NCBI GenBank assembly: GCA_029782215.1
Contig: JAKOVD010000180.1
Coordinates: 1 to 49,655, forward strand
Length of the DNA stretch: 49,655 nucleotides
From: Chloroflexota bacterium
GTDB taxonomy: Bacteria > Chloroflexota > Anaerolineae > J102
Direction: 5' to 3'
The notes under the pieces were generated by a model. That model was given only the letters and a program-made list of their open reading frames with translations. It was not told the origin of the DNA and made no database searches. A program made the translations under genes and the position numbers. This document shows, one piece after another, positions 9,101 to 16,471 of this stretch. How positions within the stretch are numbered: the stretch's first letter is position 1; each line of letters starts with the position of its first letter.

Positions 9101-9211
9101 CTGGCCCACGGCCTGATCGACAACTCCCTCTTCCTGGTCGACCTGGGCATACTGACCCTGTTCGTGGTCGCCGCCACCGCGCGGCTGCACCGCGAGTTCG
9201 CCTCGCAGTAA
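6158..9211 (+). CDS. Membrane fusion protein: glycosidase-fold domain plus O-antigen ligase/polymerase (Wzy_C) domain
   Basis: The 1017-residue protein begins with a signal anchor (MRRFFLLTAVFLLLLLGLVV). Residues about 45-400 form a TIM-barrel-type glycoside hydrolase domain: LLRVRAPWNEIEPEPGQFRWDALD, VLVLDGAPAWA, and the acid/base motif VWDEPN (E161). At the nucleophile position the motif is WITTWGWW, with T282 in place of the usual Glu. A beta-sandwich-like linker and a TM helix (WPLAAVLVLAALVVGWLIW) follow. About ten more TM helices (residues about 555-1010) carry the Wzy_C signature: FSGLYGSPNNLALYLGR, FSKGFLFIS, WQSAWRMWLDHPWLGVGPDN and LSHPHNLVLDLLTRLGLFG. It probably joins or polymerises lipid-linked glycans at the outer face of the membrane. 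The next gene makes UDP-xylose, which fits an exopolysaccharide role. Start choice follows the signal anchor and the promoter at 6121. Confidence 0.85.
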   Translation: MRRFFLLTAVFLLLLLGLVVNGVLARRSAAPPLPVEPAPGHGQLMANLDLAGVTPDLARQVVGWAADDGNTLLRVRAPWNEIEPEPGQFRWDALDQALGQAKARNMQVVLVLDGAPAWAAAPVDAANPLAPPHDVRDFGRFAAAAAQRYGAVVDVYQVWDEPNIAPHWGARWVSAQEYFNLLREAANSIHAADPTASVMLAALAPATTTADGSGVSDLAFLQQLYDLGAARFFDLAAGQGYGFDRPPDEPPASDRFNFRRPELLHALMARNGDAHKPLWITTWGWWSPANGLDASPWASVPPQTAASYAAEGLALARRAWPWAGPLAWSDYATTPGRDPQRAGFSLRGAGGEPTAAGQALTALATTPPVLGTGSHVLTPSSVSGASDAWRFSPDAADPSGRGAELAASFEGRSVAVEVQRGPYWATLKAWIDGAPAPLLPRDESGDAYIALNDPANGIAVVPLARDLAPGRHELRLQASAGWGQWLLRRVIVDQAAWPRPWPFWPLAAVLVLAALVVGWLIWRTARTPAGSQAAAAGRDLLARWDAVSQPVAERTQELLFLLALLLTAAFYLAPGLGLTLILLAGVALLIALRPELAPPLILVWLPFYIRPRGLGPVGVAPHELLIWLALGFWLLRLALAALTGSRTSSQAPQSGPTSLRRALGTLDSPVLLLLFVAAFATLNAAHRDMAVYEWRTVFLGPVVFYFLVSRSGRAFDLRLLTDGLVVGALAISVLALVQVASGHGQAIEGVVRFSGLYGSPNNLALYLGRVLPLLIAAAALAARTPEGAPASAPTRRRDLRRWLYLAALFPVVVAAFLTFSKGFLFISLPVSLLLLAVLERRLRLPVLVLAVVGGLALLPFLGTQRFDDLANTQSGTTFFRLQLWQSAWRMWLDHPWLGVGPDNFLYAYRSGYVLPGAWQELNLSHPHNLVLDLLTRLGLFGFAAGAWLLTAVFVKGWRLLRSHWSPIRPYYLGLYVGLAAGLAHGLIDNSLFLVDLGILTLFVVAATARLHREFASQ

Positions 9212-9361
9212 CGACCTCAGTCGTTTCCGAATCCACAGCGACTTCAGTCGCCAATACGGGTACACGGCAGCAGGCGCCGGCATTTGCCCGCGCCCCTGCC
9301 TGCTGCTATTCTTGCCGGCAATCGGCTCGTCCGTGCTCCAATCTCTGTCGGAAAGCGAACC
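9212..9361. repeat. Intergenic region with CGACYTSAGTCG-type palindromic repeats
   Basis: Two copies of a dispersed word lie right after the ligase stop codon: CGACCTCAGTCGTTTC at 9212-9227 and the palindromic GCGACTTCAGTCGC at 9238-9251. A relative, CGACTTGAGTCGTTTC, lies at 35962-35977 in another intergenic region. The copies are short hairpin formers and may act at the 3' end of the transcript. The rest of the gap shows nothing recognisable. Confidence 0.6.
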
Positions 9362-10303
<942 letters not shown>

Positions 10304-10312
10304 GGGAAGCGC

Positions 10313-10990
10313 ATGGGCGAGCAGCTTCGCGCCAGTCCGCAGCCTACCCGCAGGCGCCTGGCCCGCAGCCTCTACTGCCGCAGTCTGGCCGCCAGCTTCC
10401 GGCTGATCAAGCTTCCGCTCTCCGCGGCCCTCAACAGCGTAGCGCCCAAGGCGCCCTGGACAACCTTCAGCGCGACCTGGCAGACGCTGGACGAGTACGC
10501 GGCCTGGCTGCCCGCGCACACACGCTGGCGCGCCGACCGTCTGGGGGGCCTGGTCGACCGCTTTCCCGACTTGAAGACCATCGCCGCCCAGTTCCGGGAC
10601 AAGGGCCTCTTCGAGGAGGACTGCGACGGGCTGGCCCTCTTCTCGGCCCAGAATGTGCGTCAGTTTGCCGATGATCTGGATGCCTCCTATGTGGTGACGG
10701 TCATCCTCGATCCGTTCACCTTCACGTCCAACAGCCTGCAGTACGCCGCCCACGTCCTCTGCGTTTTCCGCCACCAGGGAGCCTGGCGCGTCGTGTCCAA
10801 CACCGCAGTGCTGGCTGAATCCTTTGCCAGCTTTGCCCAAGCGGTGCAGACCAATGCCTACTGCGCCGGCCACCCGCTGCTCTGGCTGGAAGTGCGCGAC
10901 TTCAGGCTCCACCGGCTGGCCTCTGGCAGCGACCTGGATGCCATCGGCCTGGTCATGGACGCTCGCTACGCCGCCTCAGTCCGGCGCTAA
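10313..10990 (+). CDS. Cryptic transglutaminase-like cysteine-protein (unnamed family)
   Basis: No named family was recognised. The 225-residue protein is basic at its N-terminus. It contains EEDCDGLALFSAQNVRQF with C104, then AAHVLCVFRHQGAWRVVSNT with H147 and N163. This Cys-His-Asn spacing, with a strand of form H-x-x-C-V-F-R-x-x-G-x-W-x-V-x-S/D-N, resembles the papain-like transglutaminase-core fold, in which GDC-D, H-A/C-V and D/N residues make the catalytic triad. No signal peptide or TM helix is seen, so it is probably cytoplasmic. It starts 9 nt after the UXS stop with a GGGGAAG ribosome binding site and is probably in the same operon. Its 3' end overlaps the convergent YigZ gene by 15 nt. 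The enzymatic assignment is an inference from motif shape. Confidence 0.7.
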   Translation: MGEQLRASPQPTRRRLARSLYCRSLAASFRLIKLPLSAALNSVAPKAPWTTFSATWQTLDEYAAWLPAHTRWRADRLGGLVDRFPDLKTIAAQFRDKGLFEEDCDGLALFSAQNVRQFADDLDASYVVTVILDPFTFTSNSLQYAAHVLCVFRHQGAWRVVSNTAVLAESFASFAQAVQTNAYCAGHPLLWLEVRDFRLHRLASGSDLDAIGLVMDARYAASVRR

Positions 10991-11599
10991 CTCCACCACG
11001 GCTTCCCCTGCGCACAGGCCGACCACGGCCTCGGCCAACGCATCCGCCCGGCCCGCCGGCAGCCGCAGCCGGTAGGTCACGTCGGCGGCGTAGACTTCTT
11101 CGACGACCTGGGCTTCATAGGCCGGCAGCAGCCGCTGCACCGGGGTCACACTGGCATAGGCGACGATGACCAGCAGGTCGACCGTAGGCACGTGCTCGGC
11201 GCGGGGCAGGGACTCCAACGCCAGCTTCACACCACCGCTGTAGGCGCGCACCAGGCCGCCCTTGCCCAGCAGGGTGCCGCCGAAGTAGCGCGTCACCACC
11301 GCCGTCACATCGCCCAGGCCGCTGTGCTCCAGGACCGTCATCATCGGGCGGCCGGCAGTGCCGTGGGGCTCGCCGTCATCGCTGTAGCCCACCTGCGCCG
11401 TGCTGGCGGGCGGTCCCACCAGGTAGGCCCAGCAGTTATGGGATGCATCGGCGAATTCGCTCCTGATGCTGTCGATGAACCCCCGCGCCTCCTCGACGGA
11501 AGGCGTGCAGGCGACTGTCGTGATGAAGCGGCTGCGCAGGATGATCTCCTCGCATCGGTGGCGGCCGGCGGGAATCGGGTAACGCGCAGTGGGCGACAT
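10976..11599 (-). CDS. IMPACT/YigZ family protein
   Basis: The 207-residue protein has the two-domain YigZ layout. The IMPACT/UPF0029 N-domain carries SRFITTVACTPSVEEARGFI, the signature NCWAYLVG, GYSDDGEPHGTAGRPMMTVLE and VVTRYFGGTLLGKGGLVRAYSG. The smaller ferredoxin-like C-domain (DUF1949) follows, with YASVTPVQRLLPAYEAQVVEEVYAADV. YigZ-type proteins are linked to translation control and stress in other bacteria, but their biochemical role is poorly defined. The start at 11599 (MSPTARYP) is chosen over the ATG at 11608 because a TGGTAGAAT element overlaps the upstream ATG. Transcription would begin at about 11600, making this a leaderless mRNA. The gene is divergent from the DprA-like gene and convergent with the transglutaminase-like gene. 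Confidence 0.9.
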   Translation of the reverse strand: MSPTARYPIPAGRHRCEEIILRSRFITTVACTPSVEEARGFIDSIRSEFADASHNCWAYLVGPPASTAQVGYSDDGEPHGTAGRPMMTVLEHSGLGDVTAVVTRYFGGTLLGKGGLVRAYSGGVKLALESLPRAEHVPTVDLLVIVAYASVTPVQRLLPAYEAQVVEEVYAADVTYRLRLPAGRADALAEAVVGLCAGEAVVELAPD

Positions 11600-11606
11600 G
11601 ACCGCC

Positions 11607-11615
11607 ATTCTACCA
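11607..11615 (-). promoter_or_regulatory. Extended -10 promoter of the yigZ-like gene (TGGTAGAAT)
   Basis: TGGTAGAAT on the minus strand ends 7 nt before the ATG at 11599, so the transcript should start at or within a few bases of the start codon. It is back to back with the plus-strand element at 11640-11648, forming a compact divergent promoter. Confidence 0.6.
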
Positions 11616-11639
11616 TGTCTGCGAGGCTGTGGACGGCTG

Positions 11640-11648
11640 TGGTATACT
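11640..11648 (+). promoter_or_regulatory. Extended -10 promoter of the DprA-like gene (TGGTATACT)
   Basis: TGGTATACT is a near-consensus extended -10 element, 26 nt upstream of the ATG at 11675. No convincing -35 is visible. Together with the minus-strand element at 11607-11615 it makes a divergent promoter pair only 24 nt apart. Confidence 0.6.
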
Positions 11649-11674
11649 CACCCCAGGAAACTGGTCCCACCCAC

Positions 11675-12754
11675 ATGACCGCACCCGCATCTACCCCGGT
11701 TATCGACGCCGAGACCGTTGCCTGGTTCTGGTTCGCCTACGAATCCGGGCTGGGGCTGCGTCGCGCCAAACAGACCATCACGACGAAGCTGCTGCCGCAG
11801 GGCTTGACGCTGGCAGGCGTTCTCGATGCCGATCCACCTGCCTGGCAGGCGGCGCTGGCGCTGGACCAGGCCGAGACGGCCAGCCTGGAGGCAGCCTTTC
11901 CCCGGCTGGAGGCGGTGTCCATCGCCGCGTCGGCCTGGGAAGCGGCTCATGTCGCCCTGCTGCGCCTGGACCACCCCCTCTATCCAGCCACGCTGCGCAG
12001 CCACCTCCGGCCCGAGCAGCAGCCGCTGCTGTTGAGCGTGCGCGGGGACCTTGAGCTTCTGGACCTGCCCTTGGTCCTGGCGCTGGCCGGCGACGCCCCT
12101 GACGAGGCGGCCGTGGAATGGACCTGCGCCGCGTTGGTCGAGTTGAGCGGCGAGGGGGCGCTGCCCCTTGCTGTCGCCCGGCCCGGTCTGGACACCAGCC
12201 TCGTGCGGGTGCTCCTGCACATGGAAGCGCCCTTCGCCCTCGTGCTGCCCCAGGGTCTGCTCGACTACCATCCTCCCGCCAACCTGGCCGCCGCTCTCGC
12301 CGCGGGGCGGGCGCTGCTGCTCAGCCCCTTCCGGCCCGATCAGGCGCCCCCTGAACCGGCTAAACCGCTGCTCCCGCACGCGGCGGCCTTTGCGCAGGCC
12401 CTTGCGCACGCCCTGCTGCTGGTCACCCCGCCCTATCCCACGGGCCTGCTGCCCGAACAGCCCTGCTTCCTGCGTCCCGGTGTGCCCAAGACGGTGGGCT
12501 GCCAGCGCTACTACACCACGCCCGAGGACCTCTTCCTCGAGCTGGTGGAAACGCCCGCCGAAGCTGCCGAAGCCAACGCCGGCGACCCCCTCCCTGCGCT
12601 CGACCTCCCCGCGGTCGTAGAATCGGCCCCGCCCCTCCCCGCCGCTCCCGTCGAGCCGCCGGTCGACCCCGAAGCCCTGATCGATCGTCTGTCCGAGCTG
12701 GGCAACGTCCCCGATTCCCTGAAGGCCCGCCTCCGCCGCCCCTCCCGCCCCTGA
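11675..12754 (+). CDS. Degenerate DprA/SMF-like protein
   Basis: The 359-residue protein begins with a helical N-domain (WFWFAYESGLGLRRAKQTI) like the SAM-type domain of DprA. The DprA motif LDHPLYPATLRSHLRPEQQPLLLSVRGDLELLDLPLVLALAG follows; normal DprA has YP-x-x-L, P-x-x-L and IVGSR here. The GSR signature is replaced by LAGDA, and the SGLARGID nucleotide-binding segment is replaced by VARPGLDTS. The late GLD-YP-x-N region survives as LPQGLLDYHPPANLAAALA, and LLSPF stands for LLSEF. The C-terminus is proline-rich and ends in a helix (LIDRLSELGNVPDSLKARL). DprA loads RecA on incoming ssDNA. This copy keeps the fold but lost the core motifs, so it is probably not a canonical DprA. Start is set by the promoter at 11640. 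Confidence 0.7.
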   Translation: MTAPASTPVIDAETVAWFWFAYESGLGLRRAKQTITTKLLPQGLTLAGVLDADPPAWQAALALDQAETASLEAAFPRLEAVSIAASAWEAAHVALLRLDHPLYPATLRSHLRPEQQPLLLSVRGDLELLDLPLVLALAGDAPDEAAVEWTCAALVELSGEGALPLAVARPGLDTSLVRVLLHMEAPFALVLPQGLLDYHPPANLAAALAAGRALLLSPFRPDQAPPEPAKPLLPHAAAFAQALAHALLLVTPPYPTGLLPEQPCFLRPGVPKTVGCQRYYTTPEDLFLELVETPAEAAEANAGDPLPALDLPAVVESAPPLPAAPVEPPVDPEALIDRLSELGNVPDSLKARLRRPSRP

Positions 12755-12786
12755 CGACTGACGACTTTCTACTGTCTACTTCCCAT
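12752..12786 (+). repeat. Heptamer-period array between the DprA-like and zinc-ribbon genes (TGACGAC type)
   Basis: Five 7-nt units in register: TGACGAC, TGACGAC, TTTCTAC, TGTCTAC, TTCCCAT. The first unit contains the TGA stop codon of the upstream gene and the last reaches the ATG at 12785. No Shine-Dalgarno sequence is left between the genes. Confidence 0.65.
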
Positions 12787-12994
12787 GGAATGCCCCAAGT
12801 GCGGAACCTGGAACCCTGACGACAAGGTCGTCTGTTGGCGCTGCCAGACCACCCTGCCCAAGCCCGAGCCGCCGAAGGAAAAGCGCCGCAGCCGAACCTG
12901 GTTGGGTATTCCTTTCTGGATCTACATCCTGGTGGTGCTCTTCATCCTGATCCCCTGGTTGGGGCAGTGCGTCTCGCAGAACCTGCTGCGCTAG
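12785..12994 (+). CDS. Small zinc-ribbon membrane protein
   Basis: The 69-residue protein starts MECPKCGTWNPDDKVVCWRC, a C-x2-C...C-x2-C zinc ribbon (residues 3-20). A basic proline/lysine-rich linker (PKPEPPKEKRRSR) and one C-terminal TM helix (WIYILVVLFILIPWLG, residues about 45-60) follow. It is probably an inner-membrane protein with a cytoplasmic zinc ribbon. Such zinc-ribbon plus TM proteins are common in Chloroflexota, but their function is unknown. Its ATG lies at the end of a heptamer-period array with no visible Shine-Dalgarno sequence. It is probably cotranscribed with the DprA-like gene, 30 nt upstream. Confidence 0.8.
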   Translation: MECPKCGTWNPDDKVVCWRCQTTLPKPEPPKEKRRSRTWLGIPFWIYILVVLFILIPWLGQCVSQNLLR

Positions 12995-13179
12995 ACCAGG
13001 CCCGGCCCGGAAAGAATGCCCGGCTTGACACACCTCAACCTTCGTGTTCCTCCCTAATTGTGTCTCTCTGGCGCTCCGTGGCGCGCAAACGTGACCCGCA
13101 TCTTGGGCATGGGGAACACCAGGCACAGAACACCTGCGGCGTCGTGTCTCGTGCCCGGCGATGCGCTCGGTGAGGTGTC

Positions 13180-14322
13180 ATGAGGGGAATTGACGCCAGC
13201 CCACCGGAACCTGTGACGAGCACGCCTGGCCTGCGCCGGGACCTGCTCGCCTGGTTCCAGGCCCACGCCCGCGACCTGCCCTGGCGCCGCCAACCCACCC
13301 CCTACACCACCTGGGTGAGCGAGACCATGCTCCAGCAGACCCAGGTGGCCACGGTGCTCACCTATTACCCGGCCTTCCTGGCCCGCTTTCCCGACGTCTG
13401 GGCGCTCGCCGCCGCGCCCATCGGCGACGTGCTTAAGGCCTGGGAGGGGATGGGTTACTACCGCCGCGCCCACAACCTGCACCGCGCCGCCCAGGTCATC
13501 GTCAGAGACCATAGGGGCCGTATCCCCTCAGGCGAGGCCGAGCTGCTGGCCCTGCCCGGCGTCGGCCGCTATACTGCCGGCGCCATCCGCTCCATCGCGT
13601 TCGGCCAGCCAGCGCCCATCCTCGACGGCAACGTCAAGCGCGTCCTCTCCCGCCTGGATGACCTTTCGGACAGCATCGACCTGCCCGCGGTGGAAAAGCG
13701 CCTCTGGCAGCGGGCGGCGGAGCTGGTGGACCCGGACCAGCCCGGCGCCTTCAACGAGGCCCTCATGGACCTGGGCGCCACGGTCTGCGTGCCCCAAAAC
13801 CCCACCTGTCTGCTCTGTCCCTGGCGCGACGTCTGCCTGGCCCGCGCCCGCGGCGCCCAGGACGAGCGCCCCGTCCGCAGCCGCCGCCGTCCCACCCCGC
13901 ACTTCGACGTCGTGGCGGGCATCGTCTGGCACGCCTCCGACCCCGACCGCTTTCTGATCGCCCAGCGCCCGCTGGACGGCATGCTGGGCGGCCTCTGGGA
14001 GTTTCCCGGCGGCAAGCAGCAGCCCGGCGAAACCCTGCCGGAGGCGCTGGCGCGCGAGCTGCGGGAGGAGCTGGCCATCGAGGTCGCAGTGGGCGAGCAC
14101 CTGGTCAGCCTCGACCACGCCTACACCCACTTCCGCATCACCCTGCACGCCTACCACGCCCGCCACACCGGCGGCGAGCCCGTCTGCCTCGGCGTCGCCG
14201 GCTGGCGTTGGGTCACCCTGGCGGACCTGGACGCCTACGCCTTCGCCCGCACCGACCAGCGCATCATCGAAGCCCTGCGCACGGGAGGCGGTGTCTCACC
14301 TCCGGCCAACCACGCACCATAG
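13180..14322 (+). CDS. mutY: A/G-specific adenine DNA glycosylase
   Basis: The 380-residue protein has all MutY parts. The helix-hairpin-helix glycosylase domain includes LPWRRQPTPYTTWVSETMLQ with the catalytic Glu region, TQVATVLTYYPAFLARFP, the HhH loop LALPGVGRYTAGAI, and catalytic Asp in ILDGNVKRVLSR. The [4Fe-4S] loop follows as C203-x6-C210-x2-C213-x5-C219 (CVPQNPTCLLCPWRDVC). The C-terminal Nudix-like 8-oxoG recognition domain begins at FDVVAGIVWH and contains LGGLWEFPGGKQQPGE and LDHAYTHFRITLHAY. MutY removes adenine mispaired with 8-oxoguanine. Its Fe-S cluster makes it a client of the suf operon in this window. The 185-nt gap before it holds only words resembling dispersed repeats (13036-13090). 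Confidence 0.97.
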   Translation: MRGIDASPPEPVTSTPGLRRDLLAWFQAHARDLPWRRQPTPYTTWVSETMLQQTQVATVLTYYPAFLARFPDVWALAAAPIGDVLKAWEGMGYYRRAHNLHRAAQVIVRDHRGRIPSGEAELLALPGVGRYTAGAIRSIAFGQPAPILDGNVKRVLSRLDDLSDSIDLPAVEKRLWQRAAELVDPDQPGAFNEALMDLGATVCVPQNPTCLLCPWRDVCLARARGAQDERPVRSRRRPTPHFDVVAGIVWHASDPDRFLIAQRPLDGMLGGLWEFPGGKQQPGETLPEALARELREELAIEVAVGEHLVSLDHAYTHFRITLHAYHARHTGGEPVCLGVAGWRWVTLADLDAYAFARTDQRIIEALRTGGGVSPPANHAP

Positions 14323-14754
14323 CCCCGCAGGAATTCGACGCACCGTGTCTGCGAGTTCTCCATCGCGCCCGGCAGCATGTGCCTGCCAAAGAACTCCCAC
14401 TTTGTCATTGCGAGTACCCCATGCCGTATTGCGGCATGTGCCCGGGCAAAAAACTCCTTGGTTTGTCATGCCGAACGAAGTGAAGCATCTCAGGGGAGTT
14501 TCTGAGCAGGCCCGATAGGGCCGAGGCAATCCGCAACCGTCCTGGAGATTGCTTCGCTCGCGAACTGCCGCTCGCTCGCAATGACATGGTGCGTCTCATT
14601 CCCAGGCATATGGTCCGAATCACCTGTTGGAAATATCGGGCATCCCGTGGCAACCCAGAACGTCACACTCGAACTCTCCAAACGCCTGTTGGACAAGGTC
14701 AAGGTCATTGCTGTCACTCCGTCTTCTGTCCGCCGTCTTCCGCCCCCCATCGCC
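14323..14754. repeat. Nested inverted-repeat element (MITE/REP-like), second copy, plus heptamer-like tail
   Basis: No gene is supported in this 444-nt gap. A compact element runs from TGTCATTGCGAG (14403-14414) to CTCGCAATGACA (14575-14586), a perfect 12-bp inverted repeat. It contains an inner copy of the related word TGTCATGCCGAACGAAGTG from 14464. The words GGGAGTTTCT and ACTCCC recur here and at 843-1118, confirming that the two elements are related. After it, 14706-14754 shows weaker 7-nt periodicity (CGTCTTC recurring at a 14-nt distance) leading to the -10 of the next gene. Confidence 0.8.
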
Positions 14755-14760
14755 TACAAT
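14755..14760 (+). promoter_or_regulatory. -10 element TACAAT giving a probably leaderless mRNA
   Basis: TACAAT ends 6 nt before the ATG at 14767. With normal -10 to start-site spacing, transcription would begin on or one base from the start codon, so the message should lack a 5' UTR. No Shine-Dalgarno sequence is present. Confidence 0.5.
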
Positions 14761-14766
14761 ACCACC

Positions 14767-15897
14767 ATGTCCACTCTCTTCCTCCTCTCCCCCTACCACA
14801 CCGGCTCGCACGCTGCCTGGGCCGAAGGCTACGCCCGCTACAGCAGCCACGAAGTCCGCCTTTTCACCATGGCCGGGCAGTTCTGGAAGTGGCGGCTGCA
14901 GGGCGGCGCCCTGGACCTGGCCCCGCAGGTGGTGGAAGCCATCCGGGCCGGAGGGCGCCCGGATGCGCTGCTGGTCACCGACATGGTCAACGTGCCGGCG
15001 CTGCTGGCGTTGGCCCGGCCCTGGCTCGACGGCGTGCCCGTGGTCTACTATGCCCACGAGAACCAGCTCACCTATCCGCCGCCGCCCGGCGAGAAGCGCG
15101 ACCTGACCTACGGCATGATCAACACCCTGAGCATGCTCGCCAGCGGCATCATTGCCTTCAACAGCAGCTACCACCTGGCGGAGTTCTTCGACGAGCTGCC
15201 GCGCCTGCTCAAGCACTTCCCCGACTACAACCACCTGGAGATCGTGCCCGCCCTGCGGGCAGCCAGCCGGGTGCTGCCGGTGGGGTTGGACCTGGCTGGC
15301 CTGGACTGCTGCCGCACCCCTCCCCGTCCCGCGAGCGCGCCGCTGCGCATCCTGTGGAACCAGCGCTGGGAGTACGACAAGAACCCGGCGGAGTTCTTCA
15401 ACGCCCTCTACGCTCTCGACGCCCTGGGCCTGCCCTTTGAGGTGGCGGTCGCCGGCGAGAGCTTCGGCCAACAGCCCGCCGAGTTCGACGAGGCCCGCGA
15501 GCGCCTGGCCGGCCACATCGTCCACTTCGGCTTTGCGCCCGACGGGGAGTCCTATGCCCACCTCCTTTGGGAGGCAGACCTGGTAGTCTCGACCGCTCAG
15601 CACGAGTTCTTCGGCATCAGCGTCCTGGAGGCAATCTACTGCGGCTGCTTTCCCCTCCTGCCGCGCCGGCTCAGCTACCCGGAGCTGCTGCCGGAGGCCC
15701 GCCACCATGAACACCTCTACCACCACTTCGACGAGCTGGTGGAACGCCTCGCCTGGGCGGCTGCCCATCCGGACGAGGTACGATCCTCTGACCTCAGCGC
15801 TATCGCCGCGCCCTACGCCTGGGAGCGCCTCGCGCCTGTGTACGATGCCCTGGTGCCCGCAGTGCTTGCTGCCGCGCCGCCTGTGCCGTTTGGGTGA
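14767..15897 (+). CDS. DUF3524 glycosyltransferase, tRNA-queuosine alpha-mannosyltransferase (GTDC1/QTMAN)-like
   Basis: The 376-residue protein begins MSTLFLLSPYHTGSHAAWAEGYARYS, the signature of the DUF3524/GTDC1 N-terminal domain (L-x-PY-x-GSH). VVYYAHENQLTYPPPPGEKRDLTYGMIN is the next family block (HENQL-x-YP and R-D-x-x-YG-x-x-N), then IIAFNSSYHLAEFF. A GT-B C-domain follows with ILWNQRWEYDKNPAEFF, the HFGFA segment, STAQHEFFGISVLEAIYCGCFPLLP and RLSYPEL. Animal QTMAN attaches mannose to queuosine in tRNA-Asp; bacterial homologues exist, with unproven substrates. The start at 14767 is chosen over 14581 because the upstream part is repeat DNA and a -10 element sits at 14755. GT-type catalysis on tRNA is inferred from family. 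Confidence 0.88.
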   Translation: MSTLFLLSPYHTGSHAAWAEGYARYSSHEVRLFTMAGQFWKWRLQGGALDLAPQVVEAIRAGGRPDALLVTDMVNVPALLALARPWLDGVPVVYYAHENQLTYPPPPGEKRDLTYGMINTLSMLASGIIAFNSSYHLAEFFDELPRLLKHFPDYNHLEIVPALRAASRVLPVGLDLAGLDCCRTPPRPASAPLRILWNQRWEYDKNPAEFFNALYALDALGLPFEVAVAGESFGQQPAEFDEARERLAGHIVHFGFAPDGESYAHLLWEADLVVSTAQHEFFGISVLEAIYCGCFPLLPRRLSYPELLPEARHHEHLYHHFDELVERLAWAAAHPDEVRSSDLSAIAAPYAWERLAPVYDALVPAVLAAAPPVPFG

Positions 15898-15910
15898 CGC
15901 CCGCGGCCGG

Positions 15911-15939
15911 TGCTAGACTGGCGCACAACACCCTAGAAT
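15911..15939 (+). promoter_or_regulatory. Two candidate -10 elements (TGCTAGACT and TAGAAT)
   Basis: An extended -10, TGCTAGACT, lies at 15911-15919, and a second -10-like TAGAAT at 15934-15939. Either could serve the gene starting at 15974, giving leaders of about 48 or 28 nt. No clear -35 is present for either. Confidence 0.4.
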
Positions 15940-15973
15940 CCCGACCGCCCCATCCCAAGACCGAGAAAGACCC

Positions 15974-16453
15974 ATGACGACCCAAAACGATTACACTCCC
16001 GAAGAATGGATGCAGGTGCTCAGTGCGCCTGCCGTCGCCGGCACCCTGATCATTTCCGCCGACCCCAGTGTGTTCGGCTCCATCAAAGAATCCTACGGCA
16101 TCGCCAAGGCGATCGCCGCCTTTTCTGCCGCCACCAGCAATGAGCTTGTGCGCGCCATCGGCGCCGCCATGCAGGGCGGCCAGCGGCCGCAGATGCCCGC
16201 CATCGACAAGTCCAAGGGCCCGGCCGGCATGCTTGACGCCATGCTGGCCTTCTGCAAAGAGGCCACCGACCTGGTCAGCGGCAAATCGGCCGACGACGCC
16301 GACGAGTACAAGCGCTTTCTGATGGACGTGGCGCAGAAGACCGCCGAAGCCGGCAAAGAGGGTGGCTTCCTGGGCATCGGCGCCGTGCGCGTCAGCGATC
16401 AGGAGAAGGCCGCCCTCGCCAGGTTGGCCGAAACCCTGGGCGTCACTGCCTGA
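15974..16453 (+). CDS. Uncharacterised alpha-helical protein
   Basis: The 159-residue soluble protein has no named family that I recognise. It begins MTTQNDYTPEEWMQVLSAPA and is mostly helical. Features are a small-residue segment VAGTLIISADPSVFGSIKES, a middle AIGAAMQGGQ-type helix, and a conserved-looking C-terminus GGFLGIGAVRVSDQEKAALA. From memory, similar 150-200-residue proteins with an N-terminal EEW-x-x-L-x-x-AP motif and a C-terminal GGFLGIGGVRVSE-x-E motif occur in many bacteria without an assigned function. There is no signal peptide or TM helix. It lies between the mannosyltransferase-like gene and the convergent ppk1, with its own promoter candidates at 15911-15939. Confidence 0.8.
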   Translation: MTTQNDYTPEEWMQVLSAPAVAGTLIISADPSVFGSIKESYGIAKAIAAFSAATSNELVRAIGAAMQGGQRPQMPAIDKSKGPAGMLDAMLAFCKEATDLVSGKSADDADEYKRFLMDVAQKTAEAGKEGGFLGIGAVRVSDQEKAALARLAETLGVTA

Positions 16454-16471
16454 CAGGTCAGGGGGCGGCCT

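Noticed and set aside
6158..9211. That the ligase fusion is an artefact of two genes joined by a sequencing error
   Set aside because: The frame is continuous over more than 3 kb with a plausible linker and TM helix between the domains, and no stop or start signals lie at the junction.
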